From Physcomitrium patens (taxonomy: Eukaryota > Streptophyta > Bryopsida > Funariales > Funariaceae): 64,000 nucleotides of DNA. The DNA is taken from positions 20,046,218-20,110,217 of the forward strand of contig NC_037257.1 in assembly GCF_000002425.4 (NCBI RefSeq), read 5' to 3'. The position numbers and the translations under genes are program-made. Below are positions 1-12,400 of the stretch, piece after piece (position 1 is the first letter of the stretch; each line of letters starts with the position of its first letter). The notes below the pieces were generated by a model. The model did not search any database. It was not told where the DNA came from and saw only the letters and a list, made by a program, of their open reading frames with translations.

Positions 1-1765
1 CAACTAGGTAATTATATTGGACCGGGCATCAACCTGAGGTGAACCACCTACCTTGAGTGTGCCCACTTTACATCCACTTACAAAGTTTGACATCCATGTA
101 TGACTTTGAGCTTTGCTTCATCAAACTGCTGTGAATGAACTTTTTGTTTGACATCCGTCTAAAAACGATGCCACGTAGATTTGCCATGATAGAATAGCAG
201 AAACCCTCAACAAATGAGGTTGCCTGCGTCAGCAGGTTCTCTTAATCTTCATAGATTTAGAATTGGTGGGCTCTTTGAGCGAAGGCGATCCTTGCAGGGA
301 TTTTTTCGTTCATGTGGGAGTGTGGAGTGTCGTGCACTCTGGTGCTGGAGGGCAATGGAGTCCGTCCCGCAATGAGGCGCCCTCCACGACACCAGCAGCA
401 GCAGCACAAGGGAAGTGAAACACGAGCCGAGAGGGCATGGGACAGGAAGGAGCCAACACCAGAGCTGGCAGAATATCCGAGGGCTCACCTCGTTCAACTT
501 GGCAGACATCTGTCGCCCGCCACTCGCTCATCCTCGTCACGCTGCCACCGCTACTCATCCATATCGCAAACTTGCACTCCATCCCGTTGAATGCCATCCT
601 TTGAGGATCTTTGTGCGACAAGCAAGTCCCCGCTTTCTTATTCCGATTCATTATCCTTCCGACGTCCTTTGATTTTTTATTTATTTATTTATTTATTTTT
701 ACTTCCTGAGGAAGACACTGTTGTGGGTTGGTTTAGAGCTTGAGTGCAATGCCTTCCACGTGCCCGTCCTGCGCCAACTGCAGCCGTGATGATTCTTTAC
801 TTTACCCAGGAGGGATACAGACCGAGCAAGTGATGCCGCTCGTCATTTCTCTTTTTTGGCAACACCTGCGCGATCATCCCACGAGAAACCAGCTTCCTGG
901 TTGAGAGCGAGTTTCCGTCGAGTTTGAGAGTGACCGAGAATGGGTCAGACCCTATCTTGTGATGAACTGAAGGGGTCGTGGCGGTGACAACAGGGTCGCA
1001 CTTCGATTATGGAGACTTGGTGCTCTTCACCTGACTGGAGAGCTTGCGCGTGGCCAGAAGCCCTTCTCTAGACGAAATTCGGAGTTCGATCACCGAATTG
1101 AAGGATCACTGGAGTTGGATTAGAACATTTCATTTTAAGCGGTGGATTCGAGAAAAAATTTAGTGCACTGACGTCGATGGTTGTGAATGCTTTGGAGAAA
1201 TTAAAATATTTTGTTTAGTGATTCGCACAGCTTCACCAAGGATTTATCACACTCTCTCTCTCTCTCTGTCGCGCGCGCGATTGAATACAGCCCTTTGCTT
1301 GCGCGGTGACGGATTGTTCAATGTTTTGTCCTCGATGGTGATAAGACCTTGACGATACAGAATTGCCGCGGTTGGACCAAATACAGGTGGGATTCTTCTT
1401 TCCGCCCTAATCTTGTTGTGAACATCGCCGAAATTCAGGTTGTTAAAATTTTCACCGTCTGGTAGCAGCAGTGTCGAAGTTTCTTTGCTGAAACAAGCAA
1501 TCTAATTGTTGTCTTTGCACAAAAACCTGACCTAATGCATTTTAAGATCATAAAGAAGGTGCAGAGTTGGTCTGATATTGAGTGTACCCACAGCACCCGC
1601 AATTTGTTGCAACACTAATTAGTCATAAGAACGATTGAAATCCAACACTCAAAGGATGGTTTACAATTTGGACATCTTGAGAAATTATTCTTGGGCTCAC
1701 ATGTATATGTTGGGGTTTGTTGAAGTCAATGTGACCGAGGTCCAGATTGTTGTAGATTTCTGAGT
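1..1765. other. Non-coding region upstream of the LCAT-like gene
   Basis: No convincing coding sequence is seen. Short open frames around 249-672 lie on both strands, lack splice support and show no recognisable domain. The stretch is richer in G+C than the rest of the window and holds a TTTA repeat (about 676-698), a CT repeat (about 1252-1267) and a short GC run (about 1270-1279). It probably contains the promoter and 5' UTR of the downstream gene, perhaps with a 5' UTR intron, but no transcription start can be placed from sequence alone. Confidence 0.5.
1252..1279. repeat. CT microsatellite followed by a short GC run
   Basis: A CT dinucleotide tract runs directly into a short alternating GC tract. 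It lies about 490 bp upstream of the chosen ATG of the LCAT-like gene. CT-rich tracts are common in plant promoters and 5' UTRs, so it may be part of the 5' regulatory region; that is inference. Confidence 0.8.
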
Positions 1766-4193
1766 ATGCGAATAAACGTCCACAACTTCCCCAACAAGGT
1801 TGGAGGGTGGTGGCCATGGCCATGGCCTGGAGGAGACGACGACGACGACGACGGTCAGGCGGATGTGGCTGACCTAAACCCGGTGCTGCTAGTGCCTGGA
1901 ATTGGAGGCTCCATCCTGAATGCCGTGAACGAGAAGGGTCGCGTGGAGCGTATCTGGGTGCGGCTCTTCGCCGCAGACCATGAGTTTCGGGCCAAGCTTT
2001 TCTCACTCTATGATCCTCTCACGGGAAAGACCAATTCTCTGGATCCCAACACTACCATTGAGGTTCCCGATGATCGTTACGGGCTTTATAGCTGCGATAT
2101 CCTCGACCCGGCTGTGGTAATCTTCCTCGTTTCTGCAACTATTATAGATTTATTTTTGTTTCCTTCTGTTGCACCTGTTTGAATGGACGGTTTTTAAGGA
2201 TTGGTTCCTGCGCTTGCATGTGGCAGATATTCCGGATGGACGATGTCTACTACTTCCATGATCTGATCAAGCAACTTACAGACTGGGGCTACCAGGAAGG
2301 CACCACGTTATTCGGCTTCGGCTACGACTTCCGGCAAAGCAACAGGTTGGCGGAGCACATGGATAAATTTAAAGCGAAGTTGGAGAGTATGCACAAAGCA
2401 TCTGGGGGCAAGAAAGCTGACATCATCTCTCACTCCATGGGCGGTGTCTTTGTCAAATGCTTTCTGGCTCTTCACCACGATGTAACCTACGAATTACTAT
2501 TCCACCACGAAGTTTTCATCTTTGATTCTGAAGCCTTTCCATGCTGTCTGTGTTCTTTGGTGCTGTGCCTTGGGATTAGTGTCGATCGTAATCAAAGTGC
2601 TAATGTTATAAAAAATCCGTGCGGCAGTTCTTTGAGCAGCATGTAAATAGCTGGATTGCAATCGCGGCCCCCTTTCAAGGTGCTCCCGGATTCATTATGG
2701 ATTGCCTGCTCACCGGCGTGGAGTTCGTCAAGGGTTGGCAGCGGCAGCTCTTTGTGGCTAAATGGAGTATGCATCAACTGGTACAATGTTGGATTTAACC
2801 ACCGCTGACTCAGTCGACTTGAATCACTGAATGCAATTGTAATTTTCTTCCTCAGTTGGATTGAAATACTCGACACATGCGTATGTACTCTTCTGGCGAT
2901 ATCAAGCCATTGATACGAAATATGTTTTTGTTTTTTGAGCTGCAGTTAATAGAGTGCCCTTCGGTGTACGAAATGATGGCTTCTGAAGACTTCCCATGGG
3001 CTGAACCCCCTGAGCTACGCTTGTGGCGGAAACAAAGTAGTGGTGAGGATAGAGAAAATACTAAAACTGAATCAGTTTTGGAACGATACGGACCGAAAGT
3101 TTATCTCGAAGTAATGAGTGCCGCACTCCGAGGAAACACGGTATGTTCACTTTTTTTGAGTAGGATGTCTATTGTCTGCATTTCCTGCCGCAACCTTTTC
3201 TTGCACAGTGATCATCGCTTAGGTATTGGCAGTTCATGTGTTATTAGGTCCCTAAATAAGTCGGCTCTTTTTAATTTTTATTGATGGTGAGGATGATGCA
3301 GATGAATTTCAACGGAGAAATCATTCCCACACCCATGAACACGGAAATCCTCAAGTGGGCGGAGAAAACCAGGCGCATTCTCGAAATTTCTGAGATGCCT
3401 GCCAGCTGCAAGTTTTACAATATCGTGGGGACCTCGAATGACACTCCTTTCCACACCTGGTCTGCTAAGTTGCCGCTGCTGTTCACCAAAACTTCTTGCA
3501 TGACGTAGATCGTTGGTAGTCATGATGTGGGGCATTGTTTCCAGTAGAAAACGATCTAATTCGCATCATTCATTGTACGTCTTGAATGGCAGCTACGGCA
3601 CCAAGGAGAATCCAATTGAGCAGCTCACCGACATCCTTGAATTGGAGGCTAATTTCTCCTTCGTGGATGGGGATGGGACCGTTCCTCTTGAGTCATCCAT
3701 GGTATGCTCTGTCCTCATCAACCGCCGCGGACTTCTCCCTCCCACGGAAATGTACTTGAAACAAGTTGTGTGTGTTCAGGTTCAGGTTTTAGGCTTCACA
3801 TAATATTCTGATAAGGACGATATGATTTTATTTGCAATAAGTGCGCGTGTTCAGGGCGATGAATTGAATGCTGCCATGAGAATCGGCATACCCGGGGATC
3901 ATCGTGGCATCCTGAAGGACGAACGCCTCTTTCGGATTTTGAAACACTTTCTGAAAGTGGGTGAGCCAGACCCTTTCTATGATCCAATGTGGGATTTCGT
4001 TTTTATTCCAAGGCCCAGCTTGAAGCACGAGCTCGACCATGGCGTTAACCAAAGCAGCGCCGTGGATGTTGGTTTCGAGACCTGGAAGCTGATTGTCTGT
4101 GAAGAAAGTGTGGAGACTGTCCAGCAAGTCATCGAGACGGACGAACATTGCGTGATCTCGACCACTACGTCAGGTTTGTGCACGCGCACTTAA
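1766..4193 (+). CDS. LCAT-like phospholipase (plant LCAT4/PLA type), 7 exons
   Basis: Serine hydrolase of the lecithin:cholesterol acyltransferase family; plant relatives act as phospholipase A or acyltransferase on membrane phospholipids. Exons: 1766-2116, 2227-2481, 2628-2780, 2946-3140, 3302-3459, 3593-3701, 3855-4193. All introns are GT-AG and the phases fit, giving 519 aa, close to the usual 530-540. Landmarks are PGIGGS near residue 42, the nucleophile elbow SHSMGG (Ser187), GDGTVP (Asp398) and GDHRG (His423), a complete Ser-Asp-His triad. No signal peptide or membrane segment is obvious. The start is the first ATG after an in-frame stop at 1721. The N-terminus has a Trp/Pro-rich stretch and six Asp. 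A strong donor at 4174 and acceptor ending at 4252 allow an alternative last exon, 4253-4335, giving 540 aa. LCAT4 is the closest relative I recall; the exact orthology is inferred. Confidence 0.88.
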
Positions 4194-4335
4194 AATGTTT
4201 TTGTTACTACTGGCAGACTGGAATCTAAACAGGAGGGTTACTGCTGATGCAGGTTCCAGATTGTTGGACAAAGACTCAGTAGAGCCGGTAGTGGCACGCA
4301 ATCGGACATCTTGGTTTTGGAGACGACACATATGA

Positions 4336-5473
4336 TGTACTGTCTATTGTGAATGACCATCGATGCATTTTGGACATTCATTTGTATTTACTTTCTCCTG
4401 TCCCATTGCCGGTGACATGCAAATATATCGGCTAAATTGTGGACAAGATTCAAATATTTAAGACTGTCATTATTGACGATTATCGGATAGGCTCAATCTG
4501 CCAAGCCACTATTGACTGTTCAGATTCATTTACTGTATAGAAGTTAGCTGAACTCCGGTGGGCTACGCGAACACTTTGTTCGCCATATGGAGTACAATGT
4601 ATCATATACTTCTGTATTATGGTGTGACCCAAATTTGGCCATCTGTTGTTTCCATCGCAATCAGCCTCAATTCTTCCATGCTTGTAGTTACAGTGGAAAT
4701 GGTATGTATATCAAATTGATTTGTTTTGTGGATGTGATACACTGTTCTAAGCAGTGATGCTACAATTGCCGAACACTATGGCAAGAATAACTGACTGCAA
4801 AAGAGGACCAAAATCACTGGATGTGGAGCTTTCACCATTTTAACTCTTGCAGAATCCCTTGAAACATATCTCTCTCTCTCTCTCTCTCTCTCTACATATA
4901 TAGAAGCTGAAGTCGACGAAGATGGGAGGAAAAGAAGACTGGCACTCAGCTCCGCGATGAAGCAGTCATGGAAAAAAATTAAATCCAAGCCGCAGGTAAC
5001 AGAGCAGACAGGATTTCTTGGACAATAGCCGATTTGAAATGCACAAGGAAGATTAAAAGGAATCATGAAAAGGTAGGGTCGTGGTGATATATCCACGGAG
5101 GCGGTCAAAACGAAGAGTGGATAAGCGAAGAAAAGATGCTGCGGGGAAACGACACATGCATCCGCGTCATACGTGTCAGAAACTCACGCACCACCTTTTG
5201 CTGTCATTACTGCTCTTCCATCTCTCATGACCATCTCGCAGCGTCGCATTAGACATGGCTGAAAACAAGGATGTACCCTCGATGCATCTCCTATCGATGA
5301 TCCTCGCATGACCGGGACAATCGCATCCGTGACAGCCCTAGTCTTTCCTCTGGAATCTCAGAAGCAAGATATTTGTAGGTTCTCTTGCGCCGACTCTCTG
5401 TTCACTGACAGCAAAAGCACTTTGGTGGAGCGGCGAGCATCAGCATGGATCATAGCGCGATTCTTAGTGCGCC
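4336..5473. other. Intergenic region between the two plant genes
   Basis: About 1.1 kb that should hold the 3' UTR of the LCAT-like gene and the promoter of the next gene. A CT microsatellite lies near 4870-4893. The minus-strand open frame at 4776-5108 crosses this repeat and translates it as an Arg-Glu run, so it is not a credible gene. Confidence 0.55.
4869..4893. repeat. CT microsatellite
   Basis: An uninterrupted CT tract of about a dozen units, followed by an ATATA stretch. It lies about 580 bp upstream of the CBP1-like start codon, so it may belong to that promoter. Confidence 0.85.
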
Positions 5474-7564
5474 ATGGGCGCAGCTAACATAGGTAAGCGG
5501 CTCTTTCTCGACGCCTGTCGTTTTTTCTCATGTTTATGCTAGGGAATACATTTGGAAAATCTTGATGATTTCCACGCCGAGGTTGTGCTTACTGACAGTG
5601 GAGTTGCAGAATTTCTCTACTTGGATTTGGATTGTTCAATCTGGTTGTTTAATTTCATGGTCAACATCCTCCATCGCTACGATTTTCTTCGTTATTTTCT
5701 ATTGGCTTCGAATCAATAACTTCTCTTGCAAGATTTTCTCGCATTTTGTGAGTAGTTAGCTTTCTGAATCGTTTTGTTCTTTCAGTTCGTATCAGTTCAA
5801 TAGATGAGGATCAACTTGATGGTCTCAGAGAACGCAAACTGATGCTTTCTATGGCTCGAAAGAAGTATGGTTTCATCAGGAGCTTGTCTTGGAACGTGGC
5901 AGAGAGGTACATAGCGAAGCCTTCATAACATGATTATACTGATCTGCAGAGCGGAGCGTGCTCATATCTTATCAACTCCCAATTTGTCGACTTTTTGTGC
6001 CAAAACAAAGAATTGGAAAACAATTTACTGTACCTTCTCTTTTTACATCAAGAGTCCTCCATAGGTGGAAACTGTGAGGAGAGTATATACCCTTCTGTTT
6101 GAGGCTTTTTCTAGTTGTAATTTTTCCCTATCCTGAAGTAGAACACACGCAGCTCAAGGCGTAGTGAAAACGAATATCTTAGTTTAGGGGTAAGAGAGGA
6201 ACGGTCATTTGTAATGATGGCACCTTTCATCGCTGTACCCTTGCACGCCGTAGCTCCCCAGGCCCAAGCACAGAAACACCAAGTCACGTCCCTAAACGGC
6301 AAATTAGTGATGGCATTGAATCCCGGCAGTAGCAGCAGCGGCAGCAGCAGAGGCATGGTATCCAGTCTGACGTCAGAAGGCGTGCAAATCAACGGCTGCC
6401 ATGGTCAGAATATTCCAAAACTGGGGTCATTTAATAAAAGTTTTCTCAGCCACCTCATGAGCCAGCCATCACTATTAGAAAACGCAGAGTATGCTCTTGC
6501 AGGTATGCATCCTCGGAACTGTCGTCCAACATGTGATGCTAGCAATTTTCGACAAATTTGATATGAGGCTTAATTTTTGGTATCCACCTGACGACAAAGC
6601 TCTGGTTTTTTTTTGGGTTTGCAGAGTGTTGTACACATCTTGACATCGGTGAGGCCTATAGCTGCTGGGAGGCGGTCTCTGAGTTCGAGGATATCAAGGT
6701 ACTCATTCCCTTCTATCATGTTTCTTATCTGGAACGGGTTTTCTGAGTTTTTTCTAGATTCGAGAACAAATGGCACGGGGTTTGGTCAATCCATGTTGTT
6801 GTGTTCATTGGACAGACTAGCTTCCGTTCGCTGCTTCCTCTCTTTTGTGAGAGTGTCTGTTCGTTTCGCTTGCAGTCCCATTGTCGTGCTCGACATTGTT
6901 GCCTGTGGCTGCCAAGGCATAAACATCTTTAGAGATACTATTGATCACACGTCTCTAATGTATTCCTTTGAAGCATACTCGATTCATTCGATCAGTCCAT
7001 TAAGTCTGTTGATCGAAGTGCATTGTAAGTTGAGGTGTATCAGGTTGACCGTGGTGTTCCGACTGATGACGAACATGCACGCGCTTGTTGTCCTCTGAAG
7101 AGATTTGAGAACTTGGTCAGGCAATCAGGTCAGTTCTGTAAACGTCATATGATATGGTTCTTTGATAGTATTGCGGATGACGCGGGCCTGGAGAAGCGAT
7201 GATGATTTCAAGAACTTTCTAGTGCTCTGGCCTCTGACCCTCCTCTTCTAGCGTTACACTAGTTAGCTAGGGACGCTGGAGCGGATAGCTCACTTTTGTC
7301 GGTGAAAGTGCAGGTGATGTGTCGGGGTTGATAGGCAACATTCGCCTGGTGGCCAAAACAGCAACAAAGCAATCACGATCAAAGGAGGTAGTTCGCACAA
7401 TTGCAGAGAGGCCGGTGTTTGTCGATGATGGAGGCCTGCCTCAAGACCCAAATGCAGATGCATCACCAAGTCTGTTGCCAGAGTCCACCCTCGCACGACT
7501 TCTCCGATTCAACAGCTTCTCACCTCCATGGTTCACACGAAGGAATGATCATGAAATCGACTGA
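5474..7564 (+). CDS. CBP1/MEE14-like protein (CCG-binding protein 1 family), 6 exons
   Basis: Built by joining open segments at GT-AG sites: 5474-5492, 5786-5906, 6153-6502, 6625-6698, 7044-7128, 7314-7564. Phases agree throughout and the total is exactly 900 nt (299 aa). The first ATG has a strong context (GCCATGG). A second possible start, ATGATG at 6214, would give 232 aa beginning with a Ser/Ala-rich stretch resembling a plastid transit peptide. Conserved-looking parts are IPKLGSFNKSFL (around residue 137), AECCTHLDIGEAYSCWEAV (163-181), a FENLVRQSGDVSGLIGN block and the C-terminal LLRFNSFSPPWF...DHEID (279-299). From memory, this order matches plant CCG-binding protein 1/MEE14, reported in Arabidopsis as a partner of the central-cell guidance protein CCG and linked to Mediator. 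Family call moderate, exon model good, exons 1-2 least certain. The single long frame at 6613-7098 reads through an intron and is not the gene. Confidence 0.72.
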
Positions 7565-8231
7565 GTTGTGGGTTCACATCCTTCTCAGCTGGAAAGTGAT
7601 AGAAAGCAGAGGTCGGGGAATGTGTGAGTGGTCAACATTAGTATAACGAACTGCTGTAGAAAGTTGCTGCAGGGCTTTGAATCGAAAACTGTAGGCTGAG
7701 GCAGTAGTATCTAGGCGCTTTGTTTGCAGCTGTTGTAATTCGTAATCAGCTGGTTGCAACGTGAAATTGGAAAGAAAGATAAGAGGAGAGGAGAGGAGAG
7801 GCGAGTGACCTCAGAGCAGCGATGCCCTGAACAGTGGAGGGGGACATCTCAATTCTCTGATTCGGAGACGCAACGTTTGAGCAATACATGCAAATCCTTC
7901 ATCACAAACCATACTCAATATTGTCCTCTACATGCTGGGTTTCCAACTTCTACTCGTTTGTTTTTATGCATATTCCATTTTGAGTATTACATTTAAAACA
8001 ATCCACTATTTATACGATATCTTTTTGTTTTACCAATCGATATATTCACAAATATACTGAAAGATTTGAATACTTTTTTTTTCGTCACTTTTGTAATAAT
8101 AGTAATAATAATAATAACTTAAAAAAACCGGAATATTTTTTTGTTTTTGATGTGTATGTAAAAAGAGGGTGTTCAAGCTTTGGTCTTTTTAATTATGTTA
8201 CTTGTTAATTTCAAATTGAACTGATTATGTA

Positions 8232-8269
<38 letters not shown>

Positions 8270-9085
8270 GAAAGCGAAATTAGCATGAATATCATTTTAA
8301 TACTCAAAATATGTGTGTTTGAGAGTTTAAATGTAATGAATCTCTTAGTGAAATTTAATAAAATTATTCCTTTTCAAATAATTTTATTATTTTTTTAGTT
8401 AAATATATTCCTAGTTTTTTTGAAATTCACCAATTCTTTGAATTTCAATCAATAATTATTTTTAGAGCCTTAAAAAAATAATAAATGCAAATACATACCT
8501 AAGTAATTTAAAAAATTAAAAATAATATTTAATAAAAAACTATACATAAATATTTAAATAAATATCTAATTTAAAACTGGAATATTGTGTGGCAAATTAT
8601 GGTGCTAGTATATTAGCACAGTTATGATATTAATGAATAAATATAGAAAATAATACCAAACTTAATTATTATAATGTATAAAGTTTAAAAAAATTTAAAT
8701 ATCTATTCAAATTAATGAAAATATTAATAATTTAAAAAATATTAATTCCTTAAAGGCTATTAAATTTTAATTTATGTACTTATAAAAATTAGCTCAAAAT
8801 CCTCAAAAAAATTGAGGTAATTTTTTTTCTATATCAAGTATAATATTTTTTTTTGAAATTTAAAAAATTTAAGATTTCTATTTTCATAAATATCAAATAA
8901 TTTTTTCATATGAATATTCTTTCTTATGTTAAAAAAATCATCAAATATGTGTTTCTTTTGTAGATTATTGTGCAATTTAAGACAAGATTAAAAAAAAGTC
9001 TATCACTTGTACAAAGCTTAATACTTCTTTATAGCAATCATATCCTGAATAGCTTTTGAATTGGATGTAGATGTGATATTTGTAT

Positions 9086-9086
<1 letters not shown>
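7565..9086. other. AT-rich non-coding sequence
   Basis: This begins with the likely 3' UTR of the CBP1-like gene and a GGAGA purine repeat (about 7784-7803). From about 8000 it becomes very AT-rich, with a poly-T run near 8236-8262. No open frame resembles a protein and no LTR or primer site is visible. Confidence 0.6.
8236..8262. repeat. Poly-T tract
   Basis: An uninterrupted T run of about 26 bases. It could be the complement of the poly-A tail of an old retroposed sequence, but no element or target duplication can be defined around it. Confidence 0.7.
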
Positions 9087-9120
<34 letters not shown>

Positions 9121-9417
9121 TATAAGTAATTAATTAAGATAAGACAAGACTATACTGAGACAATAATTATTAGATTTAAAAAAATGACTTTGATATTGTT
9201 TATATAATTAAAGGTATGGTATTACATAGAAGTATATATATATATATATATATATACATACATATATAGACATATAATTTTTATCTATTTAAGGAATATG
9301 CATACATATAAAAAAAAAAAAATAGATTGAAACAAATTATCAAGCTATATATAACTCTAAAGAAGTTGAAAAATATAACTTTCAATATGCATTATAGTCT
9401 TATTAATTGACAATAAA

Positions 9418-9448
<31 letters not shown>

Positions 9449-9451
9449 TAC
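9087..9451. repeat. Cluster of three AT microsatellites
   Basis: Three AT dinucleotide tracts lie at about 9087-9118, 9232-9255 and 9419-9451, separated by AT-rich unique sequence. The second and third also carry ATAC interruptions. Such tracts extrude cruciforms easily and are prone to length change and assembly error. Confidence 0.85.
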
Positions 9452-12400
9452 ATAAGAAAATATTTTTAGAGCATCTTAAGACAAGGAATTCCTATTAGCA
9501 CCAATGATGGTGTTGAATACTCTAACCTCAAAACAAGCTCTACTATGGCCCATTTAGTGGTCTCAATAGCCTGTTGTGGATACTCCTTTTTCTTATTATG
9601 GCCAAAGCATCCAGATTTTGACTATTAGTGGACTTATAGTGAAGAAACTATTAAGAAGCAAGAGAAGGAAGAAGATGGGAAAGAAGGAGGGAGGATAGAA
9701 GGGAGTTTGGAGTTAGTCTTAAAAGAGCCACTAAGAAGTGAGAAAGTGATGCCGAATATGGCTTGTACCAACTATCTCTTCTTGTACTTGGAGACCGCTC
9801 TGTGCTTGTATTTATTAAGGCATCATAAATCTATAGCATCCACCTCTTTGCATGCCTTGTTGGCATCAATGGATAGAAATGTCATAATTCTCACAAAGAG
9901 AAAATTTTATCTCCCTACCTTCTCTAGAATTGCAATAGTCAATTTTGAAATATAGAATTCAACAATTTCAACTTGTTTTTAGATGATAACTATTTTTGAG
10001 CAAACTAATCAATACAAATGCCTTGAATAAGTATGGCCTAATTTGTAAGGATGAAGAGATGAGCTAAATGGAAAAGAAAGGTGTGTTAGAACATTCATCC
10101 TACCTAATCATCTTCATTGATAACTATTGTAGACAAAAATTAGATCTTAGAATCATAGCAATGTACTTGATATTAAGCCTAATTTCAAGTATATTTATAC
10201 TTGTGACTACTATAGTTACAATGTGTAGGTCTCACATCACTATTGTATTATTATTATTTATTATTTTTATTTTTTAATCTTATTATATTTATCTTTGATG
10301 ATATTAGATTAGAAAATTTCTTATATTATTATATTTCTTAGTTCCTAGCCATATGTCAATCACTGATCTAAACTTCTTTTGATATTATAAACTAATCTTC
10401 TTTTGATAATACAACACAATATATTATAATCATTAACTTTTTCAACCATTCTGATATTAATAGATCTATGATTCTATCTCTTCAATATTAAGAAGTAATG
10501 TTCTTATTTCTTTTAGAAATAATAAAAGAAATATAGTATAGATTTACAAGACTAGATGAGTAATCTCAAAAGCATTTGCTTACGAAAAACCATACTAATG
10601 GGACCACAAAACTATAAACACTAGTCCATCACTATACAAAGTATTTTTAAAGAAAAAGATTTGTGGAACTTTAACAAATCACTACAAATAATTTTATCAT
10701 CAAGCATTGCAACTGAGATACTAGAAAGAAAAAAATCTTTATCAAACAATGAAAAAACTCATATAGATACAGTTCATAGATAAAAATGGAGAGAAATGGC
10801 TATATTGTAGTTGTTACTTATTTCAGAGCTTTGACATAATATTATTGACATTTTAAATCTCCATCAAACATGGAAGTTACTCAATATCATATTTTGCACA
10901 AACACCATATTTAATATAATGATCATCTTGAATTAGTAGAAGCATCTTTGTATGACTAACCAATATAATATTTTAATCTTCATGCAACATGTGAATGACA
11001 TTCTTTATGATTTCAAGGAAATAAATCAAATACAATCAAACAAGGATATAGTCCATTGCATTCCAAACCACTAGCCTAACAAGTTTGAAAAACTAATACT
11101 ATAGATTCAATTAGAAAAAATTATATCCACTCTCCAAAAACTATTGAATAGAATATACATGGAAGAGATAAATGTAATCCTCAAGAAACTTCATGAAGTC
11201 TTAAATGAAATATTTTTAATGAAAATTATAAATACTTACAATCAAAGATTCAATCAAAGAAATGCACATTATTAACCTTTGAGATTTAACTAACACTACT
11301 AATAATATTTTTATTAATAATAGAATCTTATTGGACAATAAATAAAAACCATCATTTGTCATTGGTGAGGGAAGTTGAGACATACTTCTTGCTTTTGTAG
11401 ACCCTCTATATTGATCTTCTACTAATTAAGTTTTTTTCATTAGAGCACCAATAGCTTGACACAAATTATATTATTATAGGATATTACAACATATCAAATT
11501 TAGGAGTGAATATTACAAAAGAGTATTTTAATGAGTCTCATTCACAAAATCTATCCAATAATTAAGTCACATTAGATGCATTAAAGCTTATGACATTTAG
11601 ACACTCAAATATAATTGAATCATTGATTTAAGTACATCTAGACACCCAAACAATGATCTATTTTGTTAAAGAACATGAATCTTAAAAAACCAAAAATTAT
11701 AACATCCACTAGAGGATATTTCCATATAATAGTTGGATAAGGGATAATTGATTTTTTTTTTATCTAATAATAAAATAAAATCTCTCAAAGATGTTGTTAA
11801 GAGAGTCAACCTCTTCAAAAAAATACAATGTCATATTGTGGTTCGGCTATCATGTGAAAATAATGTGATTATGTATTTAATGTATAATTTACTTAGCAAC
11901 ATGGTGAGAGCCATATTACTGGAAATTAATTGGTTGTAGAGTGTGGTTAAATTACTACTTTAAAAGGAGGTTATTTAAAAGGATTACTATTAGAATTTTT
12001 ATAATTTTATTTTCTTTTGATAGTGGCTTTTGAGATTGATTTTTTTGGTAGTAACTTTAAATATTTAGAATCACCTTTATTAGACATTGGTGATCTTTGA
12101 AGTCTTATTTTGGTTCTTTAATTTGGTGTTTAGGGCATATATTGAGTAAATCTTTTGAAGAAAAGAATTGAAGAGGGATTTTGGTAGCAAAAAGAGAGTT
12201 TAGGGCATCCATATAGATGAATGGAGATGGATGATGAAAATCTCCATTCCTATTGGTCAAAAATCATGACCAATGGACTTCGAGGAGGCTGCCCAAGGCC
12301 ATATTAGAGATTAGGATCAGTTTTTCGAAGGAATTTTAGCTTTGGAGGCTAGGATCATCAATTTTAGGTTTTTTTCTACAGTTTTGGTGCAAATTTTGTT

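Noticed and set aside
249-672. Overlapping open frames on both strands upstream of the LCAT-like gene
   Set aside because: They lie opposite each other in G+C-richer sequence, have no domain and no supporting splice sites; most likely non-coding promoter or UTR.
5907-6060. Alternative exon after an acceptor at about 5949 in the CBP1-like gene
   Set aside because: It would need an intron of about 43 bp and leads quickly to a stop without a link to the conserved part; the acceptor at 6152 keeps the frame open.
6625-6698. CP12-like Cys/Trp pattern in exon 4 of the second gene
   Set aside because: W-E-A-V-S-E-F resembles the CP12 W-D-x-V-E-E-L core, but the Cys spacing differs and the C-terminal CP12 Cys pair is absent. 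The CBP1 match covers more of the protein.
6613-7098. 161-residue plus-strand frame
   Set aside because: It covers exon 4, an intron and part of exon 5 of the CBP1-like gene in other frames; the spliced model is far more coherent.
9707-10277. Short plus-strand frames in the AT-rich region
   Set aside because: Composition follows the AT-rich background, no domain, no splice context, no second copy.
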